Shown here: in pieces, positions 17,442-26,606 of the stretch
Layout: each line of letters starts with the position of its first letter
How positions within the stretch are numbered: position 1 is the first letter of the stretch
Source of the DNA: Archangium lipolyticum
GTDB lineage: Bacteria; Myxococcota; Myxococcia; Myxococcales; Myxococcaceae
Reading direction: 5' to 3'
Assembly (NCBI RefSeq): GCF_024623785.1
Contig: NZ_JANKBZ010000011.1
Coordinates: 287,960-351,959 of the forward strand
Length of the DNA: 64,000 nt
Program-made: the position numbers and the translations under genes
The notes under the pieces: generated by a model
The model's database searches: none
The model's input: only the letters and a program-made list of their open reading frames with translations
What the model was told of the DNA's origin: nothing

Positions 17442-19619
17442 TCACGGAGACAGGGCCGTGCTGCTCAGGATCTCCGTCCCCACCGGCGCCAGCTCCCCCC
17501 GGTGGATGGCCTGCACGCGTTGATGTGTCTTCTTCATCTCCTCGATCATGGCCTCGTAGGGTTGATCCGCCTGGTTGATGAGGCCCATGTTGAAATTCTC
17601 GCCATCGGGCAACGAGCGGTGGGTCACGGCCTGGTCGTAGAGCAGGAAGAATCCGAAGCCGATGAACTGCGGCCGGGCGGCGAGCTGCTCCACGTAATAG
17701 CGGTAATGCAGCCCGCGCGACCTCTGGTCTGGAGTGGCGGTGGACGCGGAGTGGGCCGTCAGTCCACGCCCGTAGGTCGAGAACGAGAACTCGAGCAGCA
17801 GGATGGGCTTGTCATGGAGGAGGTACTCATCAATCCAGGACGGAGACTTCTGGTAGACATCGAAGCTCAGTGCGTCCACGAAGGGCACACTGCCCGCGAC
17901 CCACTCGGGTGAATTCCTCCATTTGGGAACCAGGGAGCCGCCGAGATAGAGGTGGTTGGGGTCGTACTTCTTGAGAACCCGGCGGACCACCTCGTGGTAC
18001 TTCGCCGAGGCCCGGACGATGAAGGCGGAGATGTCCGCGTCCAGACCGGACGTCGTCGTCACCGGGGTGCTCTCCAGCAGCGTCCGGGTCGACGTCGCCG
18101 GCAGCCCCAGCTTCTGCGCGACGAGGCTCGTACTCCCGCCATTTCGCTCCAGCATGAAGGTGATGAACTCCCGCTTGGCCGGGCTGGTTGCGTCGAGCTT
18201 GAGCACGGCCAGCACGACGGAGCGATCCCACCCCCGCTCGTTCTCGAAGGTGTGGCCGATGATGCGCGGCTCCGCCTTCACGCTGTCCAGGTAGCCCTTC
18301 AGTTTGCCTTCGATCGTCGGCTCCCAACCCGGGTCGAAGGGATCCACGGCCTTCCAGGGCGTGAGATTGCACATGGTGCAGTTATCGGGAGGCTTGAGCA
18401 CGGTGATGTATGGGAAGGCGATCCGGTCATCGCGCGTCCACTTCGTATGGGTATTGAAGCCCCAGGCACGCAGCCGCTTGTTCATCACCTGGGCCCAGCG
18501 GGAGCCGTAGTCCACACCGGAGCCACCCGTGTCGTACTTCCGCCGGAGATTGGCCGTCAGGAAGCTGACGGTGCGTACACCATTCACCGATGAATAGGCA
18601 TCGGGGAAGGTCGTGGACGAGGGGAGCTCCTGGAACACCTTTCGCGGCGTGTTGTCCGGGTTGTTCACCGGGGTCGAGTAGCCCCCGTCCTTGAACATCG
18701 CGCCATCGACGCCGATGACGAAGAAGGGATCTCCCTGCGGCGAGATGAGCCACCAGCGCTGGTTGATCTTCTCGAGACGGAAGAAGCCCGTTGCCAGGTA
18801 GCGAGGCTGGGGCGGAGAGCCAAGGGCCGGGCCCGACGCATCGGATGTGCTCGCGGGCTGCGCCAACCGCTGAGCCTCCGCGGCGGCATCGGCGACCAGC
18901 TGCGCGTCGGAGGAGATCTTCCCAGGCCAGTTCTCCCAGAGGAACTGCCCGTACTTGTCCACCATCAGGGTCTCGCGCTTGAACTCCGCCGAGAGGTCGC
19001 CAGGCAGTGCCACCGAGCCGGTGGGCAGGGTGTCCGTCGTGTAGAAGCGGATCTCGCTCAGGGGCATATGCACGTTGGAGTGCGGCCGCTTCAAGATGAG
19101 GCGGAAGTAGCGCGCCTTCCGGCCCCTCAGGGAGAAGACGAGCGTCTTCCCCGATGCCCAGGGCTGATGCCCGGCGGAACGAAAGAGGGTGTCGCTCGCC
19201 GCCCGGTCATGGAGCTGCATGTCCTGGACGCCCCAATAGGTATTGGGAGCCCTCGCTACGACCTCGACCCGGTCGATGGCGTAGTCCCGCAGCAGGTCGA
19301 AGACGACGGCCACCTTCGAGGGAACGGGAACGTCCGGCAAGGCGTTCCAACCCACCTCGGTAAGCACCAGGGTGTCGGTGCCGTCGGTGAGCGCCCCCGT
19401 CTCGAAGGAGATGGGGGTCGCGGTGAGTGGGGAGCCCGCGTCCGCTGAGGACAGCCTCAGCTTCTCCTCGCCACCGGAGGCCGTGATGATGGCCTGGTTG
19501 TATTGGTAGGCGCCGCTCTCCACGAGGGACGAAGCGGCGTGGGCGGAGTCCATGCTCCAGCCAAAGAACACCCAGAACAGGACGAGTGCGAGAGGATGGG
19601 AGAGGGGGATGGGTTTCAT
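17442..19619 (-). CDS. GH50-like glycoside hydrolase with N-terminal discoidin-like domain
   Basis: A 725-residue secreted enzyme (signal peptide ending AHA). Residues about 30-205 form an F5/8-type-C-like binding domain (YWGVQDMQLHD, KARYFRLILKRPHSNVHMPLSEIRFY). The catalytic part opens with VDKYGQFLWENWPGKI and GFFRLEKINQRWWLISPQGD, the pattern of GH50 beta-agarases. Candidate catalytic glutamates are in GHTFENERGWD and ILLLEFSFSTYG. Agar is an unlikely soil substrate, so a related beta-galactan or algal/fungal polymer may be the target. The ATG at 19619 starts the signal peptide; GTG 19658 would add 13 residues. Confidence 0.72.
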   Translation of the reverse strand: MKPIPLSHPLALVLFWVFFGWSMDSAHAASSLVESGAYQYNQAIITASGGEEKLRLSSADAGSPLTATPISFETGALTDGTDTLVLTEVGWNALPDVPVPSKVAVVFDLLRDYAIDRVEVVARAPNTYWGVQDMQLHDRAASDTLFRSAGHQPWASGKTLVFSLRGRKARYFRLILKRPHSNVHMPLSEIRFYTTDTLPTGSVALPGDLSAEFKRETLMVDKYGQFLWENWPGKISSDAQLVADAAAEAQRLAQPASTSDASGPALGSPPQPRYLATGFFRLEKINQRWWLISPQGDPFFVIGVDGAMFKDGGYSTPVNNPDNTPRKVFQELPSSTTFPDAYSSVNGVRTVSFLTANLRRKYDTGGSGVDYGSRWAQVMNKRLRAWGFNTHTKWTRDDRIAFPYITVLKPPDNCTMCNLTPWKAVDPFDPGWEPTIEGKLKGYLDSVKAEPRIIGHTFENERGWDRSVVLAVLKLDATSPAKREFITFMLERNGGSTSLVAQKLGLPATSTRTLLESTPVTTTSGLDADISAFIVRASAKYHEVVRRVLKKYDPNHLYLGGSLVPKWRNSPEWVAGSVPFVDALSFDVYQKSPSWIDEYLLHDKPILLLEFSFSTYGRGLTAHSASTATPDQRSRGLHYRYYVEQLAARPQFIGFGFFLLYDQAVTHRSLPDGENFNMGLINQADQPYEAMIEEMKKTHQRVQAIHRGELAPVGTEILSSTALSP

Positions 19620-19755
19620 CGTATGTGCTGAAACACCGGACCCCCTACCCGGTGTCACCCTACCCCACCAACAACCCTGTCACGACGATTCCACATCGGG
19701 TGTAACCGGGTCGGCACGCATTGCCGCTACACTGGGAGCCAGGACAGGAGGCGGT

Positions 19756-20463
19756 ATGCGCATCGCGGTCATTTCGGATCTCCACCTGGGCCAGCGGGAT
19801 GTGGTGGACCACTTCGGCCACGAGGACACGGCGTTCCTGCGCTTCCTGCGCTTCCTCGAGGGGAACTTCGAGCGGATCGTCCTGCTGGGGGACATCTACG
19901 AGACGCTGACCTCCCGGGTGCCCAGCAGGCAGGCCGCCGAGCTGAAGGCGGCACGGGAGGCGCATCCGGAGCTGGTGCGCCGCTTCGAGCGGCCCCAGTA
20001 CCACTACGTCCACGGCAACCATGATCTGATCGCCGGGTGGGTCCTGGCGGCACCCGAGCACCTGATGCTGGAGGCGGATGGGGTGCGGATGCTCTTCACG
20101 CACGGCCACCACCACGACTGGATGATCCGCCAGGCCCGCTGGATGTCCGAGGCAGCGGTGTGGGCGGGGGCGTGGCTGCGGCGCTGGGGCCTGGGTGCCG
20201 TGTTCCGGGCTTTCGACTCGCTGGACCAGCGGATGCGGGGCGCGGTGGAAGATCCCTCGCGGTGCACCTTCCAGCGATGGGCGCTGGGGCGGGCGTGCCA
20301 GAGCGCGGCGGACATCGTGGTGACGGGGCATACACACAAGGGCATGCGAGTGGCGCATGGGGAGCGCCTCTTCCTCAACAGCGGCACGTGCTCGCAGGGG
20401 CGGTACTCGTTCCTGAGCCTGGACACGAAGGCCAGCGAGTACGCGCACCACGCCACCTGGTGA
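19756..20463 (+). CDS. Calcineurin-like metallophosphoesterase
   Basis: A 235-residue cytoplasmic phosphoesterase with the complete dimetal motif set: DLHLG (D8/H10), LLGDIYE, YVHGNHDL, the FTHGHHHD loop and VVTGHTH near the C-terminus. It resembles the UDP-2,3-diacylglucosamine hydrolase/YfcE-like branch. ATG 19756 is preceded by AGGAGG; the open frame further upstream lacks family similarity. The substrate cannot be inferred from context. It is divergent from the GH50-like gene and convergent with the next gene. Confidence 0.88.
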   Translation: MRIAVISDLHLGQRDVVDHFGHEDTAFLRFLRFLEGNFERIVLLGDIYETLTSRVPSRQAAELKAAREAHPELVRRFERPQYHYVHGNHDLIAGWVLAAPEHLMLEADGVRMLFTHGHHHDWMIRQARWMSEAAVWAGAWLRRWGLGAVFRAFDSLDQRMRGAVEDPSRCTFQRWALGRACQSAADIVVTGHTHKGMRVAHGERLFLNSGTCSQGRYSFLSLDTKASEYAHHATW

Positions 20464-20518
20464 GTGCGTCAATCCCCAGCGCTCACGACTGGACCGCGCG
20501 GGCCGTGGACCTGGAGCT

Positions 20519-20944
20519 TCACGCCTTCCGGCGCCGCGCGCGCAGCTGGGAGATGACCTCGTGGGCCTGCTCGAACGTGGAGACGAAATGAAGCCTCTCC
20601 GCCGAGCGAGTATCTCCGTGGCCCGTGACCTGGGCAGCCAGCGAGATGCCCCTGGCCAACGCCCGGTGCAGCAGCCGCGCGCCGATATAGATGGTGCCCA
20701 GCGACCACTCCGAGGGGACCTTCTCGCTGAAATAACGCCCGGCCTCCGGGTCGAGGCGACCCGCGTCCTTCATCACCGACACGGTGATGAGGGGGTGTGC
20801 CTCGCGCATCTCCTGGTAGATGCCCACGATGCGGGTCGCGTGCGCCAGGGTGAGAGGGCCATGGTACGTTGCCCAGAGGACGTCCGGCGGCTCGAAACGG
20901 AAGATGTGGCTTCCCACCATCCACTCACGTGGGCCTTGCGTCAT
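20519..20944 (-). CDS. STAS/SpoIIAA-like small protein
   Basis: A 141-residue soluble protein without signal peptide or membrane helix. The alternating beta/alpha pattern (FRFEPPDVLWATYHGPLTLAH, then a helix, then LITVSVMKDAG) matches the myxobacterial SpoIIAA/STAS-like families often annotated as hypothetical. There is no obvious phosphorylatable Ser in a canonical STAS context. It is monocistronic, convergent with the phosphoesterase gene. The role is unknown. Confidence 0.7.
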   Translation of the reverse strand: MTQGPREWMVGSHIFRFEPPDVLWATYHGPLTLAHATRIVGIYQEMREAHPLITVSVMKDAGRLDPEAGRYFSEKVPSEWSLGTIYIGARLLHRALARGISLAAQVTGHGDTRSAERLHFVSTFEQAHEVISQLRARRRKA

Positions 20945-21067
20945 GCGTCCTCTCCGCTTCTCCCAGTCTAGCGGTGGAGCGTGGGACGAACGCAGCCCAT
21001 CGGCAAGGGTCCTCGCGTGCCGGGGTGAGCGGACCTCAACTCTTTAGCAGTTTGCCCCGGCGGTGAA

Positions 21068-22321
21068 TCAGCGGGCCGCGCGATCCCCCGGCAACAGGCG
21101 GACCAGCAAGGCCGCCAGCGCCGAGGCGGTCGCCAGCAACGTCACCGCCACCCATCCCCACCGGGCCAGCAGGAGGCTACCGCTCGCCGCGCCGATGGAC
21201 ATGCCGATGAACGTACCGACGAACAGCACGGCGTTGAGCCTGCTGCGTGCGGCCGGATCGATGCCGAAGACGATGGTCTGATGCGCCACGAGCGTGATCT
21301 GGACGCCGAGGTCGAAGCCGATGGCGCTGGCGGCGATCAGCCACAGCCGGGTGTTCGGCTCGAGCCACGGCGACACGAGCATCGTGGAGAACGACAGGGC
21401 GGTCAGTGCGGCGCCCAGGCGCGTGACCCTTTCGGGGCCGAAGCGATCCGCGAGGCGGCCCGCTACCGGCGCGCCCAGCGCCCCGGCCGCGCCGGCCAGG
21501 CCGAATGCACCGGCGGCCGCGCTGCCCAGGTGGAACGGCGCGCCATGCAGCATCACGGCGAGGGTCGACCAGAACGCGCTGAAGCCGACCGAGAGCAGGC
21601 CCTGCGCCAACGCGGCCCGGCGCAGCGCGCCGTACTGTCGCCACAGGCTGGCGAGCGAACCCAGCAGGGCACCGTACGTGAGCGTGCTGGTCGGGCGGAA
21701 ACGGGGCAGGCCGAACCAGGCCACCCCGCCGACGAGGGCCACGCTGGCGGCGGCGATCATGTACATGGCGCGCCAGCCGAAGTGCTCGGCGACCACGCCG
21801 CTGACGACGCGAGACAACAGGATGCCGAGCAGCAGGCCCGTCATCACCGTGCCGACCACCTTGCCGCGATGCCTTTCGGGCGCCAGGGTCGCGGCGGCCG
21901 GGACGATGTCCTGCGCCAGGGTCGCCGTCAGGCCGACGGCGAAGCTCACCGCCAGCAGCAGGTGGATGCCCGGGGCGATACCGCCCAGCAGCAGCGCCAC
22001 GCTCAGGAGGGCGGCCTTGATGAGGATGATGCGGCGCCGGTCGAAGCGATCGCCGAGGGGCGTCAGCAGCAGGATGCCCAGCGCGTATCCCAGCTGGGTG
22101 AGCATGGGCACGAGGCCCACCGCGGTGTCCGAGGCGCCGATGTCGGCCCCGATCACCCCCAGCATCGGCTGGCTGTAGTAGAGCGACGCCACCGACAGCC
22201 CGGCACCCGTGGCCAGCAGCAGGCGCAGGCCCCCCGACAAAGGCTCGCTGTCGCCGCGGCTGGCGGTCGCGGCCACGGTGCTGTTTCCGGCGGTTGTATG
22301 TACGGTACGAATGAAGGACAT
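21068..22321 (-). CDS. MFS transporter, divergent from a LysR regulator
   Basis: A 417-residue protein of about 12 helices with the MFS loop motif LGDRFDRRRIIL between helices 2 and 3, its partial repeat GRLADRFGPERV in the second half, and the early SLYYSQPML segment. It resembles YdhP/YtbD-like drug or metabolite exporters. The ATG at 22321 has AGGGGTG upstream; the 41-residue extension to 22444 would cross the LysR operator and is rejected. The 121-bp divergent gap contains a 7-3-7 palindrome, so control by the adjacent LysR protein is likely. Confidence 0.88.
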   Translation of the reverse strand: MSFIRTVHTTAGNSTVAATASRGDSEPLSGGLRLLLATGAGLSVASLYYSQPMLGVIGADIGASDTAVGLVPMLTQLGYALGILLLTPLGDRFDRRRIILIKAALLSVALLLGGIAPGIHLLLAVSFAVGLTATLAQDIVPAAATLAPERHRGKVVGTVMTGLLLGILLSRVVSGVVAEHFGWRAMYMIAAASVALVGGVAWFGLPRFRPTSTLTYGALLGSLASLWRQYGALRRAALAQGLLSVGFSAFWSTLAVMLHGAPFHLGSAAAGAFGLAGAAGALGAPVAGRLADRFGPERVTRLGAALTALSFSTMLVSPWLEPNTRLWLIAASAIGFDLGVQITLVAHQTIVFGIDPAARSRLNAVLFVGTFIGMSIGAASGSLLLARWGWVAVTLLATASALAALLVRLLPGDRAAR

Positions 22322-22403
22322 GATGTTCACCCCTGGCGATCGAGTCGAGGCAACTGTGCGCCAGAGGAGTGGGCATCGGTAGTAGCGTGCCTCGCACAGT
22401 GGA

Positions 22404-22420
22404 TATACGCTCCGCGTATA
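22404..22420. promoter_or_regulatory. LysR-type operator between divergent MFS and LysR genes
   Basis: TATACGC-TCC-GCGTATA is a perfect 7-3-7 palindrome with the T-N11-A core typical of LysR-family sites. It lies 23 bp before the LysR start and 83 bp before the MFS start, the usual position for divergent control with autoregulation. Confidence 0.7.
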
Positions 22421-22442
22421 AAGCCGCTGGAAGCGAGCCGCC

Positions 22443-23432
22443 ATGCCCCCTCAGTCAAAGCCACCCCGGCCGCGAGTCTCCCAGCGGCGGATGTCCCAAC
22501 CCGCCGCGCCGGCCACCGCCGACCGGCTCGAGCTGATGCAGACCTTCATCCGCATCGTCGACGCGGGCAGCCTGTCCTCCGCCGCCGCGCAGCTGGGCAC
22601 CACGCAGCCGACGGTGAGCCGCCGGCTGCAGGCGCTGGAGCGCTCGCTGGGGCTGCGGCTGATCCAGCGCTCCACCCATGCCATGAAGCTCACCGAGGAC
22701 GGCGCGCGTTGCTATGAGCGCGCGAAGGAGCTGCTGGCCAGCTGGGAGATGTTCGAGGCCGACCTGCGCGGCGCGGGCGACGAACCGGAGGGCACGCTGC
22801 GCGTCGTGGTGCCCCACGCGTTCGGGCAACAGTTGCTGGTGGAGCCGTTGACGGAATTCCTGAATCGCCACGCGCGGGTATCGGTCGAATGGCTGCTGTA
22901 CGACCGGGCGGCGGATTTCATCGCGGATGGCATCGACTGCGCGATCCACGTCGGCGAGGTACATGACCCCAACGTGGTGGCGATCCGCGTGGCCGAGGTG
23001 CCGCGCATCGTCGTGGCCGCGCCGTCCGTGCTGGCTGGATTGCCCATGCCGACCCACCCCGACGAGCTCGCACGGTTGCCCTGGCTGTCACTGCGCACGT
23101 TCTATCGCAACGAGGTCTCGCTGACCCACGTGACCACCGGCGAGGTCCAGCCCATCATCTTCCACCCGCGCCTGAGCACGGACAGCCTCTACGCCATCCG
23201 CAGTGCCGCGGTGAACGGCCTCGGCATCTGCGTGGCCTCGTCCTGGGTGCTCCAGGAAGACATCATGCGGGGTCGACTCCTGCACCTGGTGCCGCTCTGG
23301 CGGGCCGCGCCCTTGCCAATGTATCTGCTCTATCCGTATGCGCGCTTCTATCCAGCGAGGCTGCGCACCTTCGTGGAGTTGATGCGGAAAACGATCCCGG
23401 CGGCCCTGGCGGTGGCAACGGACGGAGTATGA
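22443..23432 (+). CDS. LysR-family transcriptional regulator
   Basis: A 329-residue regulator. The winged helix-turn-helix is at about 28-87 (MQTFIRIVDAGSLSSAAAQL, then TTQPTVSRRLQALERSLG), followed by a periplasmic-binding-like effector domain (about 112-315). It has the sequence style of the CrgA/AaeR-type LysR subfamily that controls adjacent efflux genes. ATG 22443 gives a 27-residue basic extension before the HTH; ATG 22491 is a possible shorter start. It is divergent from the MFS gene with a palindromic operator between them. Confidence 0.9.
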   Translation: MPPQSKPPRPRVSQRRMSQPAAPATADRLELMQTFIRIVDAGSLSSAAAQLGTTQPTVSRRLQALERSLGLRLIQRSTHAMKLTEDGARCYERAKELLASWEMFEADLRGAGDEPEGTLRVVVPHAFGQQLLVEPLTEFLNRHARVSVEWLLYDRAADFIADGIDCAIHVGEVHDPNVVAIRVAEVPRIVVAAPSVLAGLPMPTHPDELARLPWLSLRTFYRNEVSLTHVTTGEVQPIIFHPRLSTDSLYAIRSAAVNGLGICVASSWVLQEDIMRGRLLHLVPLWRAAPLPMYLLYPYARFYPARLRTFVELMRKTIPAALAVATDGV

Positions 23433-23472
23433 GCCGGAAAGCATGTTAGCTTGAAACAAAGGAAGAGTGGAT

Positions 23473-24354
23473 ATGGCCCCCAGCAGTCCCACGAAAATAG
23501 CGGTGATCGGCAGTGGCCTCATGGGAAGCGCACTGGCGCGTGCCTTCGCGGCGGTTGGTCACGAAGTCGCGGTCTGGAACAGGACTCCAGGCAAGGCAAG
23601 AGCCGTCGGCGGTGGCACCGTCGCGATGGAGAACCTGATCGAAGCCGTATCGGGACGAGAGCTCGTCGTCGTCTCCTTGTCCAACTACGCCGCCTGCTCC
23701 GAAGTGTTCTCCTCGGAGGGTGTCACTCCGGCGCTTGCCGGCAAGACGCTCGTTCAGCTCACCAGCGGCTCACCCGCGGACGCTCGCGAGGCACTGGAGT
23801 GGGCGAAGGCGAACGGCGTGGACTACCTGGACGCCGCGATACTCGCCTACCCGGGTTTCGTCGCCACCGAGTACGCGACGGTCTTCTACGCCGGGTCGCG
23901 CCCGGTCTTCGACCGGCACCTCGAAACCCTCCAGGCGATCGCCAGGAATTCGATCTACGTCGACGAGAGGATCGGTTCCGCCGCGACGCTCGACTGCGCG
24001 ATTCTCGAGGCCTACTACGGGGGCTCCCTGGCCTTCCTCCATGCCGCGGCCATGTGCAAGGCGGAAGGTCTCGACCCGAAGACCTTCTTCTCCCACAAGA
24101 ACTCCTTCCTCGGTCTGCTCTCCGTCACCGCCGACGCCGCGCAGGGCATGATCGAAAGCAACGACTTCTCTGGCGACCAGTGCAGTCTCGATACCCACGT
24201 CGCGGCAATCGAGCACATCGTCCGGTTGAGCAGAGACGCCCGCATCAACACGCGCTTCCCGAAGGAGTTGCTCGACAACTACAAGCGAGCACTCAGCGCG
24301 GGATTGGGTGGCAAGGAATTGCCAGCCGTGTTCCGTACCCTCGTGCAGGACTGA
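23473..24354 (+). CDS. Imine-reductase/6PGDH-like NADP oxidoreductase
   Basis: A 293-residue enzyme with an N-terminal Rossmann domain KIAVIGSGLMGSALARAFA (GxGxxG) and an adenine-ribose region VWNRTPGKA whose Arg suggests NADPH preference. It continues as the helical C-terminal domain of the beta-hydroxyacid dehydrogenase/imine reductase group. The usual catalytic Lys of hydroxyacid dehydrogenases is not at its expected place; the active-site loop holds Asp/Tyr residues (DYLDAAILAYPG), closer to imine reductases. ATG 23473 has GGAAG upstream. The next gene, an MFS exporter, begins 3 bp after the stop, so the two probably act on the same metabolite. Confidence 0.78.
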   Translation: MAPSSPTKIAVIGSGLMGSALARAFAAVGHEVAVWNRTPGKARAVGGGTVAMENLIEAVSGRELVVVSLSNYAACSEVFSSEGVTPALAGKTLVQLTSGSPADAREALEWAKANGVDYLDAAILAYPGFVATEYATVFYAGSRPVFDRHLETLQAIARNSIYVDERIGSAATLDCAILEAYYGGSLAFLHAAAMCKAEGLDPKTFFSHKNSFLGLLSVTADAAQGMIESNDFSGDQCSLDTHVAAIEHIVRLSRDARINTRFPKELLDNYKRALSAGLGGKELPAVFRTLVQD

Positions 24355-24357
24355 CAC

Positions 24358-25623
24358 ATGCAAACGCTGTCCACCACCGTTACTCCCGAGCCCTCTCCCC
24401 CTCCGAGCACGAGCGCGCTCCGCACCCCTGGATACCGGACCTTTCTCATCACGTTCATGTTGGCGATGATGGCCGACAACATCGAGCACGTGATCAGCTA
24501 TTGGGTGGCATTCCAGAAGTTCCACTCGGCGGCGCTGGGTGGGTTCGCGGTGGTGTCCCACTGGCTGCCCTTCCTGATGTTCTCGGTGCCGGTGGGCGCG
24601 CTCAATGACCGGTTCGATTCCAGGCGCCTCATCCAGGGCGGGATGGTGCTCTTCATCATCGCCTCGGTGGGATGGGGATACTTCTTCGTCACGGACTCAT
24701 TGCAGCTGTGGCACGCGATGGTCCTCCTCACGATCCACGGCTGCGCGGGTGTCCTCTGGGGCACCTCCAGCCAGATGTTGCTCTACGACATCGTGGGCGC
24801 GGGCGCCCTGCCCAGCGCGGTACGCCTGAACGCGACGGCCCGCTATCTCGGGGTCCTGGTGGGCCCCGGCGTGGGCAGCATCATCATGCGGACGCTCGGG
24901 CCTACCCATGGCATCTTCCTCAACACGGTGTTCTTCCTGCCTCTCCTGCTCTGGCTGGTGAGCGCCCCCTATGGCCGGCACTTTCGCGGCGTGACGACGG
25001 GCCCCAAGCGTGCCGTCCGGGGCTTCTCCGACATCATCCAGACCATCCGCGACGTGCGCGAGCTGCCCACGGTCGCGGCCATGGTGCTGCTGGCCGGGGC
25101 GGCGTCCTTCTTCATCGGCAACAGCTACCATGCGCAGATGCCGGGCTTCGCCCACGATCTGGGCCACGGAGACCCCGGCACGGCCTATACGCTCCTGCTG
25201 GGAGCGGACGCGGCCGGTGCCCTGCTCGCGGGCATCCTGCTCGAGACTCGCGGGACCTGGCTGCCGACGACGACAGCTTCCGCGATGAAGATGGCATTGC
25301 TGTGGGGCTGCTCGCTCTTCACGTTTTCGTTCATGCGCTCGTATCCGGCGGCGATTCTCGTGCTGTTCCTGGCCGGATTCCTCGAGCTCTCCTTCAGCAG
25401 CATGACCCAGGCGCTCGTGCAGTTGAATGCGCCGGACACCATCCGAGGCCGCGTCCTGGGGCTCTTCAGCATGTCGGCCTCCGGCCTGCGGGCGTTCAGC
25501 GGCGTGACCGTGGGGCTCCTGGGGAGCGTGACCAACACCCACATGTCGCTCGCGGTGTCCGCCCTGGCCTTCGTGATGGTGGCCACCCTGCTGCTCCTCC
25601 GCGGACGCCAGCAGGGTGCATGA
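24358..25623 (+). CDS. MFS transporter coupled to the oxidoreductase
   Basis: A 421-residue, 12-helix major facilitator with the motif VGALNDRFDSRRLIQGG after helix 2 and an EntS-like second half. It starts 3 bp after the oxidoreductase stop, indicating a two-gene operon. Helices are dense from residue 25 (FLITFMLAMMADNIEHVI) to the C-terminus (LAFVMVATLLLLRGR). The substrate is unknown; export of the oxidoreductase product or a related amine is a reasonable guess. Confidence 0.86.
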   Translation: MQTLSTTVTPEPSPPPSTSALRTPGYRTFLITFMLAMMADNIEHVISYWVAFQKFHSAALGGFAVVSHWLPFLMFSVPVGALNDRFDSRRLIQGGMVLFIIASVGWGYFFVTDSLQLWHAMVLLTIHGCAGVLWGTSSQMLLYDIVGAGALPSAVRLNATARYLGVLVGPGVGSIIMRTLGPTHGIFLNTVFFLPLLLWLVSAPYGRHFRGVTTGPKRAVRGFSDIIQTIRDVRELPTVAAMVLLAGAASFFIGNSYHAQMPGFAHDLGHGDPGTAYTLLLGADAAGALLAGILLETRGTWLPTTTASAMKMALLWGCSLFTFSFMRSYPAAILVLFLAGFLELSFSSMTQALVQLNAPDTIRGRVLGLFSMSASGLRAFSGVTVGLLGSVTNTHMSLAVSALAFVMVATLLLLRGRQQGA

Positions 25624-25644
25624 GGATGTGGGGTCCGCGTGCCT

Positions 25645-26505
25645 CTACCGCTCGCGGGTCAGGGCCCGCACCACCTCCTCCGCGAGCCGCGTGCCGCGTC
25701 CCCGCCGCATCAGCAACCGGTAGGTCACCGGGGGAAGGCCGCGCACGGAAAGGCGTGCCAGGCCCGGGGTGTCCACCACGTCGTTGATCACCCCCACCCC
25801 CACCCCCAATGCCGCGAGCCGGCGGACCGCCTCCCAGCCGGTCACCTCCGCGGCGACCTCGAGCGTCCGTCCCTGGGCCGCGGCGGCGTCCTCCAGGGTT
25901 GCGCGCAGGGCGCGGCCGAGTGGAGGCACCAGGAGCCGGTGCTCGAGCAGCGCCCCCACCTCCACCTCTCGACCCGCTCGCGCCAGCGGGTGCTGCCGGG
26001 AAGCCACGGCCAGCAGCGCGGCGGTGACGAGCGGCTGCGAGCGCAGCCCCGGGGGACTGGACGCGGGCCCGGCCACCACCGCCAGGTGCGCCGAGCCGCG
26101 CTCCACGGCGGCGACCGCGGCGGGGCCATCCAGCACGAGGAAGGAGAGCACTCCGCTCCGCTCGCGAAGGAACGGAGCGATGCGCTCGGCCACCACATGC
26201 ACCAGGGCCCCCTCTCCGCAGGCGAGCACCACCCGCTCCTCCGCGTGTCCCTGTCGTAGCTCCACGCGCAGGGCGCGCTCGCGCTCGAGGACGTCACGCG
26301 CCCAGGCGAGCACGCGCGCTCCATCCGGGGTGAGCTGGAGGCGTCGGCCCCGCCGCTCGTAGAGGGAGATCTCCAGCGCCCGCGCCACCCCTTGCAGCCG
26401 CGCATGCACCGCTGGCTGGGACAGCCCGATGGCGCGCCCCGCGAGCGTCAGATTGCAGCCAGCCTCCGCGAACGCCACCAGGGCTCGAAGCCCATCCGTT
26501 TCCAT
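25645..26505 (-). CDS. LysR-family transcriptional regulator
   Basis: A 286-residue regulator with a winged HTH at residues 4-62 (LRALVAFAEAGCNLTLAGRA, then LSQPAVHARLQGVARAL) and a compact effector-binding domain. It is convergent with the oxidoreductase/MFS operon and divergent from kptA. An ATC-N9-GAT element begins 11 bp upstream of its start codon, which suggests autoregulation. The neighbouring operon (23473-25623) is a candidate target, though the regulator's promoter faces away from it. Confidence 0.88.
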   Translation of the reverse strand: METDGLRALVAFAEAGCNLTLAGRAIGLSQPAVHARLQGVARALEISLYERRGRRLQLTPDGARVLAWARDVLERERALRVELRQGHAEERVVLACGEGALVHVVAERIAPFLRERSGVLSFLVLDGPAAVAAVERGSAHLAVVAGPASSPPGLRSQPLVTAALLAVASRQHPLARAGREVEVGALLEHRLLVPPLGRALRATLEDAAAAQGRTLEVAAEVTGWEAVRRLAALGVGVGVINDVVDTPGLARLSVRGLPPVTYRLLMRRGRGTRLAEEVVRALTRER

Positions 26506-26515
26506 GAATGGAACT

Positions 26516-26530
26516 ATCCGCTTCTTCGAT
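26516..26530. promoter_or_regulatory. LysR box (ATC-N9-GAT) at the regulator promoter
   Basis: ATCCGCTTCTTCGAT fits the ATC-N9-GAT form of the LysR box and extends to CTATC/GATAG. It lies immediately upstream of the LysR start at 26505, in the gap shared with kptA. Confidence 0.45.
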
Positions 26531-26606
26531 AGCTGGAGGAAAGTCCCGATTCGTGGGCGGCGATGGTGTCGGCTAGTGTTCCTCGCGAAAGAAAGGAAGA
26601 ACGGTC

